Of a DNA stretch of 19,898 nucleotides, positions 1 to 7,478 are shown piece after piece. Origin of the DNA: an uncultured Alistipes sp. (lineage in GTDB: Bacteria > Bacteroidota > Bacteroidia > Bacteroidales > Rikenellaceae). The position numbers were made by a program, and so were the translations under genes. Positions within the stretch are counted from its first letter, which is position 1, and each line of letters begins with the position of its first letter. The stretch is from assembly GCA_900541585.1 (NCBI GenBank), contig UQKD01000035.1:1-19898 (forward strand), written 5' to 3'. Under the pieces are notes generated by a model. It had not been told where the DNA came from. It saw only the letters and a program-made list of their open reading frames with translations, and ran no database searches.

Positions 1-34
1 GAGCGACGGTCCCGCGAAAGCGACATGCGGATGG

Positions 35-67
35 TTTTGGTGCTACCTTTTGACACCAAAAGGTAGC
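35..67. repeat. Two overlapping, mutually exclusive hairpins
   Basis: GCTACCTTTTG (42-52) pairs perfectly with CAAAAGGTAGC (57-67) around a 4-base loop. The same stretch can instead form TTTTGGTG (35-42) with CACCAAAA (54-61). The two cannot coexist because they share bases. No T-run follows on either strand, so this is not a classical intrinsic terminator. Its role is unknown: it may be an intergenic palindromic repeat or the end of an upstream transcript. Confidence 0.55.
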
Positions 68-69
68 TA

Positions 70-250
70 CACCCCGCAGACGAAGACCGCGGTTGACCGC
101 CGACCGAAAAGCGGTAATAATCCCGAATCGCCCGACGATTCGTCAGTCACCTCCAGGGAGAGGCTGAAATGGCAAAGCGAATGCCAGGGCTGCCCGAAGG
201 AAAGGTGCAGAAAAGCACATGGCCGCAAGCGGCGATACCTATTTGTGGGG
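70..250 (+). other. Structured non-coding stretch upstream of feoAB
   Basis: No convincing gene is present here. The stretch is rich in short perfect stems: GAATCG/CGATTC around CCCGA near 124-140, GTGC/GCAC around AGAAAA, and GCCG/CGGC around CAAG near 222-233. A small structured RNA or an old leader is possible. I compared it by eye with cobalamin, TPP, SAM, tmRNA, SRP and RNase P signatures and none matched. The feoAB promoter lies downstream of it, so it need not be part of the feoAB transcript. Confidence 0.25.
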
Positions 251-251
251 A

Positions 252-282
252 TTGCAGATGTCGCCGCAAAATCGTATCTTTG
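252..282 (+). promoter_or_regulatory. Bacteroidetes-type promoter of feoAB
   Basis: A TTG at 252-254 and a TATCTTTG at 275-282 are separated by 20 bases. This matches the -33 TTG / -7 TAnnTTTG consensus of the Bacteroidetes housekeeping sigma factor. The predicted start of transcription is near 288-290, giving a leader of fewer than 20 bases before the chosen ATG at 306. It therefore also argues against the in-frame upstream ATG at 219. Confidence 0.75.
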
Positions 283-305
283 GGCGCAAAAATACAGTAG
301 AAAAA

Positions 306-2870
306 ATGCGCTTATCCGAACTGAAGACCGGCGAATCGGCGACGATTGTCAAGGTGACGGGCCACGGAGGTTTCCGCCGCCGCATCATGGAGATGGGTTT
401 TGTCCGCGGACAGCGGGTCGAAGTGATTCTGAACGCCCCCCTGAAGGACCCGATCGAGTATAAAATCATGGGCTACGACATCTCGCTGCGACGCAGCGAG
501 GCCGATATGGTCGTCGTGCTCACCGACGACGAAGCCGGGGAGTACCTCGCGCGGCGCGAACACCACCGCCATCACCGCCACGCACACTCCGGGGAGTGCG
601 GATGCCCCACGGCGGAGACTGCGCCCGCGGAAATCCGGACGGAGGAGTTCGGCGCGACGGAATCCGGCGAGGCATGCTGCGCGAGCATCGACGAGGTCGT
701 GGCACGCCACACCCGCACCATCGCCGTCGCGCTGGTGGGCAACCCCAACAGCGGCAAGACCTCGCTTTTCAACGCCATATCGGGCGGCCACGAGCATGTG
801 GGCAATTACAGCGGCGTGACCGTCGGGGCCAAGATCGGCCACCGCATCTACCGCGGCTACCGTTTCGAAGTCACCGACCTGCCCGGAACCTACGCCCTCT
901 CGGCCTACACGCCCGAGGAGCGTTACGTGCGCCACCACCTCGCCACGAAGACCCCCGACGTGGTGATAAACTCCGTAGTGGCCTCAAATTTAGAGCGTAA
1001 CCTCTACTTAACTACTGAACTGATCGATATAAACCCGCGCATGGTCGTGGCACTCAACATGTTCGACGAGTTGCAGGACAGCGGTGCGAAACTCGATTAC
1101 GACAGCCTGGGCCGCATGCTGGGCGTGCCGATGGTTCCCGTCGAGGCGCGCAACAACCGCGGCATAGAGGCCCTGCTGGACACGGTGATCGACGTTTACG
1201 AGAACCGCGACGAGCGCGTGCGGCACATCCATATCAACATGGGACCCGTGATCGACGAGGGGCTGCGCAAGCTCAACGGCGACATGAGCGCCTTCCGCGA
1301 CGAACTCCCGAAGGCCTTTCCGCCCCGCTACTACGCGATGAAGATGCTCGAAGGCGACAGGCAGGCCGAGGAGAGCCTCCGCGGCTGCGAGCGTTATCCC
1401 ATATGGGCCGAGATTCGCGACCGCGAGGCCCGGCGCATCGCCGAGGCGCTGGGCGAGGACGTCGAGACGGCCTTCGCCAACCAGAAATACGGATTCATCC
1501 AGGGGGCGCTGAAGGAGACCTTCACCCCCGGACGGCGCGAGGAGGTCACGACGACGGCCGTGATCGACACCTTCGTGACGCACAAACTGTGGGGATTCCC
1601 GATCTTCTTCGCGCTGATGTGGCTCATGTTCTGGTGCACGTTCAGCCTCGGAGCCTACCCGCAGGAGTGGATCGACGCGCTGGTGGGATGGATCGGCGGC
1701 ACGGTGGACGCGCTGCTGCCCGCGGGTCCGCTCCGCGACCTGCTGGTCGACGGCATCATCGGCGGCGTGGGAGCCGTGATCGTCTTCCTGCCCAACATCA
1801 TGATCCTCTACCTCTTCATCTCGTTCATGGAGGATTCGGGCTACCTGGCCCGTGCGGCGTTCATCATGGACCGCGTGATGCACCGCATCGGGGTGCACGG
1901 CAAATCGTTCATCCCGCTGATCATGGGCTTCGGCTGCAACGTGCCCGCGATCATGGCCTGCCGGACCATCGAGAGCCGGAGCAGCCGCCTGATAACCATA
2001 CTCATTACGCCGTTCATGTCATGCAGCGCGCGAATACCGATCTACCTCCTGCTGGCGGGCACGTTCTTCGCCGCCGACGCCGGACTGGTGATGCTGGGCC
2101 TTTACGTGCTGGGGATCGTGCTGGCCGTCGTTACGGCACGGCTGATGCGGCGGTTCCTCTTCCCGGTGGACGAGACGCCCTTCGTGATGGAGTTGCCGCC
2201 CTACCGCCTCCCGACGTGGAAAACCACGCTCAGCCACATGTGGGACAAGTGTGCGCAGTATCTCAAGAAGATGGGCGGCATGATCCTGATCGCCTCGGTA
2301 GTCGTGTGGTTTTTGAGCTACTACCCCCGAACGGACGCGACAGCCGGAAGCGAAGCGCACTATGAAAATTCCTACCTCGGACGGCTCGGCAAGGGCTGCG
2401 AACCGGTGTTCAGTCCCTTGGGATTCAATTGGAAAGCCAGCGTGGCCCTGCTGTCGGGACTCCCGGCCAAGGAGATCGTGGTGTCGACGCTCGGCGTGCT
2501 CTATTCCGAAGGCGCCACGGCAGCTCCCGCAGAGGAGGAGGTCGTGATCGGCGGCGCCGACGGAGTGACGGAAATCATCGTAGAAACGGATGAAACGACG
2601 CCGACAGAGGCGTTCCGGACCGCGGAAGACGAGGAGACGGCCTCGCTCTCGCAGCGGCTGCTCGCCAGCGGCGACTTCACGACGGCCTCGGCGCTGGCGT
2701 TCCTGGTGTTCATCCTGCTCTACGTGCCCTGCATCGCCACGGTGGTCGCCATCGGCTCCGAAGCCGGGTGGAAATGGGCCGCGGCGTCGGTCGTTTACAA
2801 CACGGCGCTGGCCTGGTTCGTGGCGTGGATCGTATACCGGATCGTATACCGGATCGTACTGATATTCTAA
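306..2870 (+). CDS. feoB: Fused FeoA-FeoB ferrous iron transporter
   Basis: Inner-membrane Fe(II) importer with GTP-binding regulation, 854 aa. Residues 1-75 form a FeoA (SH3-like) domain. A His/Cys-rich linker (HHRHHRHAHSGECGC) follows. The FeoB G domain has P-loop GNPNSGKT (about 145-152), a G2 region with YSGVT, DLPG (about 191-194) and NMFD (about 251-254). The multi-pass gate domain contains EDSGYLARAAFIMD and CNVPAI motifs. An acidic, low-complexity insert lies near the C-terminus before the last helices. The FeoA-FeoB fusion is a common Bacteroidetes arrangement. I start at 306 because FeoA homology begins there and the promoter lies only about 25 bases upstream; an in-frame ATG exists at 219. 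An oddity is residue 225: most FeoBs have Asp in VVDAxNLERNL, but here it is Val, inside a short AT-rich patch. Confidence 0.96.
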   Translation: MRLSELKTGESATIVKVTGHGGFRRRIMEMGFVRGQRVEVILNAPLKDPIEYKIMGYDISLRRSEADMVVVLTDDEAGEYLARREHHRHHRHAHSGECGCPTAETAPAEIRTEEFGATESGEACCASIDEVVARHTRTIAVALVGNPNSGKTSLFNAISGGHEHVGNYSGVTVGAKIGHRIYRGYRFEVTDLPGTYALSAYTPEERYVRHHLATKTPDVVINSVVASNLERNLYLTTELIDINPRMVVALNMFDELQDSGAKLDYDSLGRMLGVPMVPVEARNNRGIEALLDTVIDVYENRDERVRHIHINMGPVIDEGLRKLNGDMSAFRDELPKAFPPRYYAMKMLEGDRQAEESLRGCERYPIWAEIRDREARRIAEALGEDVETAFANQKYGFIQGALKETFTPGRREEVTTTAVIDTFVTHKLWGFPIFFALMWLMFWCTFSLGAYPQEWIDALVGWIGGTVDALLPAGPLRDLLVDGIIGGVGAVIVFLPNIMILYLFISFMEDSGYLARAAFIMDRVMHRIGVHGKSFIPLIMGFGCNVPAIMACRTIESRSSRLITILITPFMSCSARIPIYLLLAGTFFAADAGLVMLGLYVLGIVLAVVTARLMRRFLFPVDETPFVMELPPYRLPTWKTTLSHMWDKCAQYLKKMGGMILIASVVVWFLSYYPRTDATAGSEAHYENSYLGRLGKGCEPVFSPLGFNWKASVALLSGLPAKEIVVSTLGVLYSEGATAAPAEEEVVIGGADGVTEIIVETDETTPTEAFRTAEDEETASLSQRLLASGDFTTASALAFLVFILLYVPCIATVVAIGSEAGWKWAAASVVYNTALAWFVAWIVYRIVYRIVLIF
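2827..2858 (+). repeat. 12-bp tandem repeat in the 3' end of feoB
   Basis: The unit GGATCGTATACC occurs twice, followed by a partial third copy (GGATCGTA). It encodes the repeated RIVY at the extreme C-terminus of FeoB. The unit is in frame, so copy-number changes would lengthen or shorten the last helix without a frameshift. Confidence 0.85.
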
Positions 2871-2874
2871 ACGG

Positions 2875-3033
2875 ATGGGTTGGCAGGATTACATCGTCGC
2901 AGCCATCGGGCTGGCGGTCGCGGCCGTCGTCGCGAGGCGGCTGTGGTGCTTCGTCAGCGGACGGCGGCGGGGAGGATGCGCATCGTGCGTGTCGGCGCAA
3001 TGCCCGCTCAAGAAGCGCACCGGCAGGAATTGA
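2875..3033 (+). CDS. FeoB-associated Cys-rich membrane protein
   Basis: A 52-aa protein starting 4 bases after the feoB stop codon. It has one N-terminal membrane segment (residues about 5-20, IVAAIGLAVAAVVARR) and then a basic tail with cysteines at 25, 35, 38 and 43, including CASC. Length, topology, cysteine layout and position match the FeoB-associated Cys-rich membrane protein family (Pfam FeoB_associated). That family is thought to assist Fe(II) uptake, as FeoC does in enterobacteria, but its exact job is not established. It is very likely translated from the feoAB message. Confidence 0.85.
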   Translation: MGWQDYIVAAIGLAVAAVVARRLWCFVSGRRRGGCASCVSAQCPLKKRTGRN

Positions 3034-3075
3034 TTCGCCGGACACGGGCTGCGCCGGGGAGATTCTCCGAATAAA

Positions 3076-3107
3076 TTTGGCATTGCCCCCGGCATGCACT
3101 ATATTTG
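3076..3107 (+). promoter_or_regulatory. Promoter of the lrgA-lrgB pair
   Basis: TTTG at 3076-3079 and TATATTTG at 3100-3107 are separated by 20 bases, an excellent Bacteroidetes -33/-7 pair. Transcription should start near 3113, leaving a leader of about 80 bases that contains hairpins. Confidence 0.8.
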
Positions 3108-3108
3108 T

Positions 3109-3161
3109 CGCCGCAAACGGCGGCAGGGTTCCGGGACCGGCTGAAAAGTCCGGTCCCGAAC
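3109..3161 (+). promoter_or_regulatory. Two hairpins in the lrgA leader
   Basis: CGCCG (3109-3113) pairs with CGGCG (3118-3122) around CAAA, at the very 5' end of the predicted mRNA. A larger stem follows: GGGACCGG (3133-3140) with CCGGTCCC (3150-3157), extended by GTTC/GAAC with one bulged base. No T-run follows, so termination is not implied. mRNA stabilisation or regulation of lrgA translation are possible roles. Confidence 0.5.
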
Positions 3162-3192
3162 GTTCAAGGCCCGCCGCCAAAGTCGAACGACG

Positions 3193-3564
3193 ATGACAGG
3201 ACTTTTTCAGATTCTGCTTTTCTGGCTCATAGGCAATGCGTTGAGCCTTATCACCGGAGGTTACGTGTCGGGCAACATCATCGGCATGATCCTGCTCTTT
3301 GCTGCGCTGTGCCTGCGCTGGGTGCGGGCCGAGACGGTGCGTCCCGCGGCGCGGTTCCTGCTGGGGGCCATGGCGCTCTTTTTCGTGCCCTACGGCGTGG
3401 GGCTGATGGACTCCTACCGGGTGATCCTCGAAAACCTCTGGGCCATCCTCGTCTCGGGAATCGTCTCGACGATCCTCGTGCTGATCATCGCCGGCAAAAC
3501 CTTCCAGAGCCTGAACCGCCGCGCCCGCCTGCGGCACATCAAACACCTCCGCCACGATGCCTGA
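3193..3564 (+). CDS. lrgA: CidA/LrgA family membrane protein
   Basis: A 123-aa protein of the CidA/LrgA family (DUF-type holin-like proteins), with about four membrane helices. Visible family features are an early GNALSLITGGYVSGNIIGMILLF segment and the PAARFLLGAMALFFVPYGVGLM core. The family was named for effects on murein hydrolase activity and lysis in Staphylococcus. More recent work links CidA/LrgA-LrgB pairs to transport of small carboxylates such as pyruvate. The gene overlaps the following lrgB start by 8 bases, so the two are translationally coupled and probably form one complex. Confidence 0.9.
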   Translation: MTGLFQILLFWLIGNALSLITGGYVSGNIIGMILLFAALCLRWVRAETVRPAARFLLGAMALFFVPYGVGLMDSYRVILENLWAILVSGIVSTILVLIIAGKTFQSLNRRARLRHIKHLRHDA

Positions 3565-4255
3565 CGCCTCATTCCTCTCCTCGGACCTCTTCCTGCTGAC
3601 CCTCACCGTGGGGCTTTACTGCCTCGGAGGGATGATCTACCGCCGCACGCGGCTGCCGCTGCTGCATCCCGTGCTGCTGACGTTCGTCGCCATGATCGTC
3701 TTCCTGCGCTGCGCCGGAATCGGCTACGAGCGTTACCGCGACGCCACGGGCATCCTCAATTTCGCCCTCGGCATGTCGGTCGTAGCGCTCGGATACCTGC
3801 TCTACGAACAGTTGGAACGTCTGCGCGGAAGCCTGCTGCCCGTGGGCATAGCAACACTTGCGGGGTGCGTCGCCGGGGTGTTGAGCGTCGTCTATATAGC
3901 CATGGCATTCGGCGCCGAACGGCAGATTCTCAACTCCATAGCCCCCAAGTCGGTGACCGTGCCCATCGCCGTGTCGGTCGCCGGACCGCTGGGCGGCAAC
4001 GTCTCGGTGACGTCGGTCGTGGTCTTCTGCGTGGGGATTTTCGGCAGCATCTTCGGCGAATGGATCCTGCGCCGCTGCGGGGTCCGCGACCCCGAGGCAC
4101 GGGGGTTCGCCCTCGGAGCCGCCGCACACGGCATCGGAACGGCCCGCGCCATCGAAATAGGAGCCGCCGAAGGCGCTTTGAGCGGTCTGGCCATGGCCCT
4201 GATGGGGCTGGCGACGGCGCTGCTCATGCCGCTGATGGAAAAATATCTGTATTAG
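3557..4255 (+). CDS. lrgB: LrgB/CidB family membrane protein
   Basis: A 232-aa multi-pass membrane protein of the LrgB/CidB/YohK family, the obligate partner of LrgA. The family signature is clear in the second half: NSIAPKSVTVPIAVSVAGPLGG and the later AAHGIGTARAIEIGAAEGALSGLAMAL. The length is typical of the family. The gene is the last of the pair. No convincing terminator is visible in the 170 bases to the next gene. Confidence 0.93.
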   Translation: MPDASFLSSDLFLLTLTVGLYCLGGMIYRRTRLPLLHPVLLTFVAMIVFLRCAGIGYERYRDATGILNFALGMSVVALGYLLYEQLERLRGSLLPVGIATLAGCVAGVLSVVYIAMAFGAERQILNSIAPKSVTVPIAVSVAGPLGGNVSVTSVVVFCVGIFGSIFGEWILRRCGVRDPEARGFALGAAAHGIGTARAIEIGAAEGALSGLAMALMGLATALLMPLMEKYLY

Positions 4256-4331
4256 ATGCAAGGCTCCATGCGCGTGCGGCGAAGCAACGGGGCGCGGAGA
4301 TCAATCCGGTTCGCCGTGCGGCGCAGACCGG

Positions 4332-4393
4332 GGAATTAATTCTTAAATTTTAATTCTTAATTTTTAATTTTATTGATTATTTCCCTATCTTTG
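4332..4393 (+). promoter_or_regulatory. AT-rich promoter region of the aminotransferase gene
   Basis: TATCTTTG at 4386-4393 fits the -7 TAnnTTTG element, with the chosen ATG at 4427. Upstream at 4332-4380 is a run of near-repeats of TAATTCTTAATTT, very AT-rich in an otherwise GC-rich region. No exact -33 TTG has the usual spacing, so the AT tract may serve as an UP-like element. Confidence 0.6.
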
Positions 4394-4426
4394 CCCGGAA
4401 GCATAATCCCAAACACACTTGATACT

Positions 4427-5614
4427 ATGGCAAAAGCAGTCAACATCGCCCGTTCACACCGGTTGGACGGCATCGGAGAGTACTATTTTTCGCGCCGTCT
4501 GCGCGAGATCGCCGAGATCGAAGCGGCCACCGGCCGCCAGATCGTAAAACTGGCCATGGGCAGCCCCGACCTGCCGCCCCACCAGTCCGTGATCGACCGC
4601 CTGGCGAAAGAGGCACAGCGCCCCGACGTGCACAAATACATGTCTTATCAGGGTGAACCCATCCTGCGCAAGGCTTTTGCCGACTGGTACAAGAAATGGT
4701 ACCGCACCGAACTGGACTTCAAGTCGGAGGTGCTGCCGCTGATCGGTTCGAAGGAGGGTATCATGCACATCTGCATGACGTTCCTCAATAAGGGCGACAA
4801 GGTCCTCGTCCCGAACCCCGGCTACCCCACCTACTCGGCGGCCGTGCGTCTGGCGGGAGGCGAAATGCTCCCCTATGCGCTGAACAAGCAGACCGACTTC
4901 TACCCCGACTTCGAGGCGATCGAAAAGGCCGGGCTGGACGGTGTGAAGATGATGCTCGTCAACTATCCCAACATGCCGACGGGACAGACCCCCTCGATGG
5001 AGCTGTTCCAGAAGATCGTCGACTTCGGAGCCAAGCACAACATCCTGATCGTGCACGACAACCCATACAGTTTCATCCGCAACGCCGAGCACCCGATCTC
5101 GATCATGGAGGCCGAGGGCGCGAAGGACGTGGCGCTGGAGATGAACTCGCTGTCGAAAGGCCACTCGATGGCCGGCTGGCGCGTGGGTGTCGTCGTGGGC
5201 AAGGAGGAGTGGATCAAATCGATCCTCACCTTCAAGTCGAACATGGACTCGGGCATGTTCTACCCCATTCAGGCCGCTGCCGACACGGCGCTGGCACTGG
5301 GCGAGGAGTGGTTCAAGGAGCTGAACGACATCTACTACGGCCGCGAGAAGCAGGCCTACGAACTGCTCGACGCGCTGGGATGCCGCTACCGCAAGGGACA
5401 GGCCGGCCTGTTCGTGTGGGCCGAGCTGCCCGAGGGCTACGAGGGCGACAGCTTCGCGTTCTCGGACGAGGTGATGGAGAAGACCGACGTGTTCCTGACC
5501 CCCGGCGGCATCTTCGGGTCGGAGGGCAACGGCTACATCCGCATCACGCTCTGCTGCCCCGAGGCGCTGCTGAAGAAGGCCACCGAGAAGATCAAAATCG
5601 CCTTCGCCAAGTAG
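4427..5614 (+). CDS. PLP-dependent class I/II aminotransferase
   Basis: A 395-aa cytosolic fold-type I aminotransferase that transfers an amino group between an amino acid and a 2-oxo acid. The core is intact. It shows LAMGSPDLPPH near the N-terminus, PNPGYPTY, the NYPNMPTGQ loop, a DNPYS segment with the cofactor-contacting Asp/Tyr, and SLSKGHSMAGWRVG holding the Schiff-base lysine. The C-terminal half has the GYIRITLC segment with the carboxylate-binding Arg. I start at 4427 because the -7 element at 4386-4393 lies just upstream; an in-frame ATG at 4373 precedes that element. Specificity cannot be read from sequence alone: aspartate, alanine or diaminopimelate-type activity is possible. It does not look like the canonical Bacteroides DapL N-terminus. 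Confidence 0.9.
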   Translation: MAKAVNIARSHRLDGIGEYYFSRRLREIAEIEAATGRQIVKLAMGSPDLPPHQSVIDRLAKEAQRPDVHKYMSYQGEPILRKAFADWYKKWYRTELDFKSEVLPLIGSKEGIMHICMTFLNKGDKVLVPNPGYPTYSAAVRLAGGEMLPYALNKQTDFYPDFEAIEKAGLDGVKMMLVNYPNMPTGQTPSMELFQKIVDFGAKHNILIVHDNPYSFIRNAEHPISIMEAEGAKDVALEMNSLSKGHSMAGWRVGVVVGKEEWIKSILTFKSNMDSGMFYPIQAAADTALALGEEWFKELNDIYYGREKQAYELLDALGCRYRKGQAGLFVWAELPEGYEGDSFAFSDEVMEKTDVFLTPGGIFGSEGNGYIRITLCCPEALLKKATEKIKIAFAK

Positions 5615-5638
5615 GCACGGAATTACGGCTTTACAGAC

Positions 5639-5667
5639 ACAGCCGCCCTTCGGGGCGGCTGTTTTTC
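5639..5667 (+). terminator. Intrinsic terminator after the aminotransferase
   Basis: A 10-bp stem ACAGCCGCCC/GGGCGGCTGT closes a TTCG tetraloop and is followed by TTTTT. The spacing is 25 bases after the stop codon. Confidence 0.92.
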
Positions 5668-5718
5668 GTTCGCGCCTCTCCCCGCATCTCTGTGCGTCGG
5701 GCGGAAGCCATTCGCCGC

Positions 5719-5756
5719 AAAACAGGAAGGTCCCCTCCAGAGCGAGGGGACCTTCC
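5719..5756 (-). terminator. Terminator of the leftward purT operon
   Basis: GGAAGGTCCCCTC (5725-5737) pairs perfectly with GAGGGGACCTTCC (5744-5756) around a 6-base loop. Read on the minus strand it is followed by TGTTTTG. It lies 24 bases beyond the stop of the acyltransferase gene. Confidence 0.85.
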
Positions 5757-5779
5757 CGTATGGCGGAACGAACCGCAGC

Positions 5780-6937
5780 CTACTTCATCAGCCAGCGGCG
5801 CTTGAGCCATTCGCGGACGGGCAGGTCGTAGAGTTTCAGGCAGGCCCAGGCCAGACCGACGGCAAGCAGGAAAATTGCGACGTTCACGAAAATGCCCGTG
5901 CCGAGCGGGGCGTCGGGATTCCCGGCCACCCAGGCCATCTGCATATAGACCAGCGGGTAATGGGTGATGTAAAGCGGGAAGGAGATTTCGCCGAGGAACG
6001 TGCAGACGGCCACCGACCGGGCGCCGGCAACACGGCTTCCGGCCCCCATCGAGACGATCAGCGGGAAGACGAACAGGATGACCAGCGCCTGGTAGCCGCC
6101 GTCGATCCACGGGGTCAAAACGCTTCCGACATGAGGCATGACCAAAGCGGCCGCGATCAGCAGCGAGCACCACCAGAATCCGCCCCGCACGCGGATCGCC
6201 GCGCCGAGGCGCGAGAGCAGAAGGCCCGCGAAGAAGGGGTACAGCAGACGCGAGAAGCCGATGTAAATTTGTGTCGGATTGACGCTCCAGCCGCCGATGA
6301 CGGTGTAGGCCGCGGAACGGTCGGCGGGAAGCAGACCGAAAAGATCGAGGTTCAGCGTGAGGTCCAGCGTCAGCACCGCGGCCCCGGCCACGAACAGCCC
6401 CAGCACGAATTTCGGGAAGCGCCGGATGACGAGGGCATAGAGGATGTTGGCGATGTATTCGTAAAGCAGCGACCAGGAGGGGCCGTTCAGCGGGTTGGTC
6501 TCGCCCCAGCCGCGGATGTCCCACGACGGCAGCGCGGGCAGCATCGTACAGCCCAGCAGGCAGATCAGCAACACCTTCCACCACTGTACGCCGGCGATCA
6601 CCGGGAAGGCCGCGGCCCCGAAGTAGAAGAACAGCGCGCCGATGAGAGACCCCATGATGACCATCGGATGCAGGCGCACCAGGCGGCGCTTGAAGAAGTC
6701 CTTGAGGGACATGCGGTTCCAGCGGTCGTCGTAGGCATAGCCGATCACGAAGCCCGAGAGCACGAAAAAGAAATCGACGGCCAGGTAGCCGTGGTTGAGA
6801 ATCTGGTAGGCAGGACCTTTGGAGTAGGTTTCCAGCAGGTGGAAGGCCACCACGATCATCGCCGCCACGCCGCGCAGTCCGTCGAGGATTTCGTAGCGGG
6901 GTTTCGAGGCCAGATAACCGGTTGCAGTCGCAGACAT
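5780..6937 (-). CDS. Acyltransferase 3 family membrane protein
   Basis: A 385-aa integral membrane O-acyltransferase (Acyl_transf_3, OafA-like), with about ten helices. The N-terminus has the family signature LDGLRGVAAMIVVAFHL with the conserved His, then YLAVDFFFVLSGFVIGYAY and FFKRRLVRLHPMV. Members transfer acetyl or other acyl groups from a cytoplasmic donor to surface glycans or lipids; the acceptor here is unknown. The gene lies 19 bases after the cyclophilin gene and ends at a strong terminator, so it is the last gene of the purT operon. No glycan-synthesis genes flank it. Confidence 0.9.
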   Translation of the reverse strand: MSATATGYLASKPRYEILDGLRGVAAMIVVAFHLLETYSKGPAYQILNHGYLAVDFFFVLSGFVIGYAYDDRWNRMSLKDFFKRRLVRLHPMVIMGSLIGALFFYFGAAAFPVIAGVQWWKVLLICLLGCTMLPALPSWDIRGWGETNPLNGPSWSLLYEYIANILYALVIRRFPKFVLGLFVAGAAVLTLDLTLNLDLFGLLPADRSAAYTVIGGWSVNPTQIYIGFSRLLYPFFAGLLLSRLGAAIRVRGGFWWCSLLIAAALVMPHVGSVLTPWIDGGYQALVILFVFPLIVSMGAGSRVAGARSVAVCTFLGEISFPLYITHYPLVYMQMAWVAGNPDAPLGTGIFVNVAIFLLAVGLAWACLKLYDLPVREWLKRRWLMK

Positions 6938-6956
6938 GGGAATCGGACGGGATTCG

Positions 6957-7397
6957 TTACTCCTCGACGATGCGGATCGAAAGGATCTTGTCGCCCGGGC
7001 GGATGTCGTCGATCACGTCCAGCCCTTTGACCACCTGTCCGAAACAGGTGTGGCGGCCGTCGAGATGCTGGGTGTTCTCGCGGTTGTGGCAGATGAAGAA
7101 CTGCGACCCGCCCGTGTCGCGCCCGGCATGGGCCATCGACAGCACGCCGCGGTCGTGGCGCTGGCGCGGGGCCGACGTTTCGCACTTGATCGTGTAGCCC
7201 GGGCCTCCCGTGCCGTCGCCCCTGGGGCAGCCGCCCTGGATCACGAAGCCGGGAATCACACGGTGGAAGGTCAGCCCGTCGTAGAAGTTGTGTTCGGCCA
7301 GCTCGACGAAGTTGGCCACGGTTCCGGGGGTCTCGTCGGCATACAGCTCGGCTTTCATCGTCCCCTTCTCGGTCGAAATGATTGCGTACTTTTTCAT
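6957..7397 (-). CDS. Cyclophilin-type peptidyl-prolyl isomerase
   Basis: A compact 146-aa cyclophilin that catalyses cis-trans isomerisation of X-Pro bonds. The motif [13 protein letters not shown] contains the catalytic Arg and hydrophobic pocket residues. [12 protein letters not shown] and TGGSQFFI follow, then [15 protein letters not shown], where His replaces the cyclosporin-contact Trp of human CypA, as in many bacterial members. No signal peptide is seen, so it should be cytosolic. I start at MKKYAIIS (7397); an ATG three codons upstream (7406) is in frame. It sits between purT (81 bases upstream) and the acyltransferase. Confidence 0.93.
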   Translation of the reverse strand: MKKYAIISTEKGTMKAELYADETPGTVANFVELAEHNFYDGLTFHRVIPGFVIQGGCPRGDGTGGPGYTIKCETSAPRQRHDRGVLSMAHAGRDTGGSQFFICHNRENTQHLDGRHTCFGQVVKGLDVIDDIRPGDKILSIRIVEE

Positions 7398-7478
7398 GGA
7401 TAGCATGTTTTATGGTCCGGCACCGGCAGAACGGCCTGCGGAAACCGCGGCCGAGCGGCCGGTGAGCCGGCGTTGTCG

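Noticed and set aside
70..250. Cobalamin riboswitch
   Set aside because: A weak B12-box-like stretch (AATGCCAGGGCTGCC) is present but lacks the GACC core and the other conserved boxes.
219..305. Upstream in-frame start for FeoAB at 219
   Set aside because: It would place the promoter (252-282) inside the gene, and the added 29 residues do not resemble FeoA.
4256..4331. Terminator after lrgB
   Set aside because: Only weak GC palindromes without a T-run are present.
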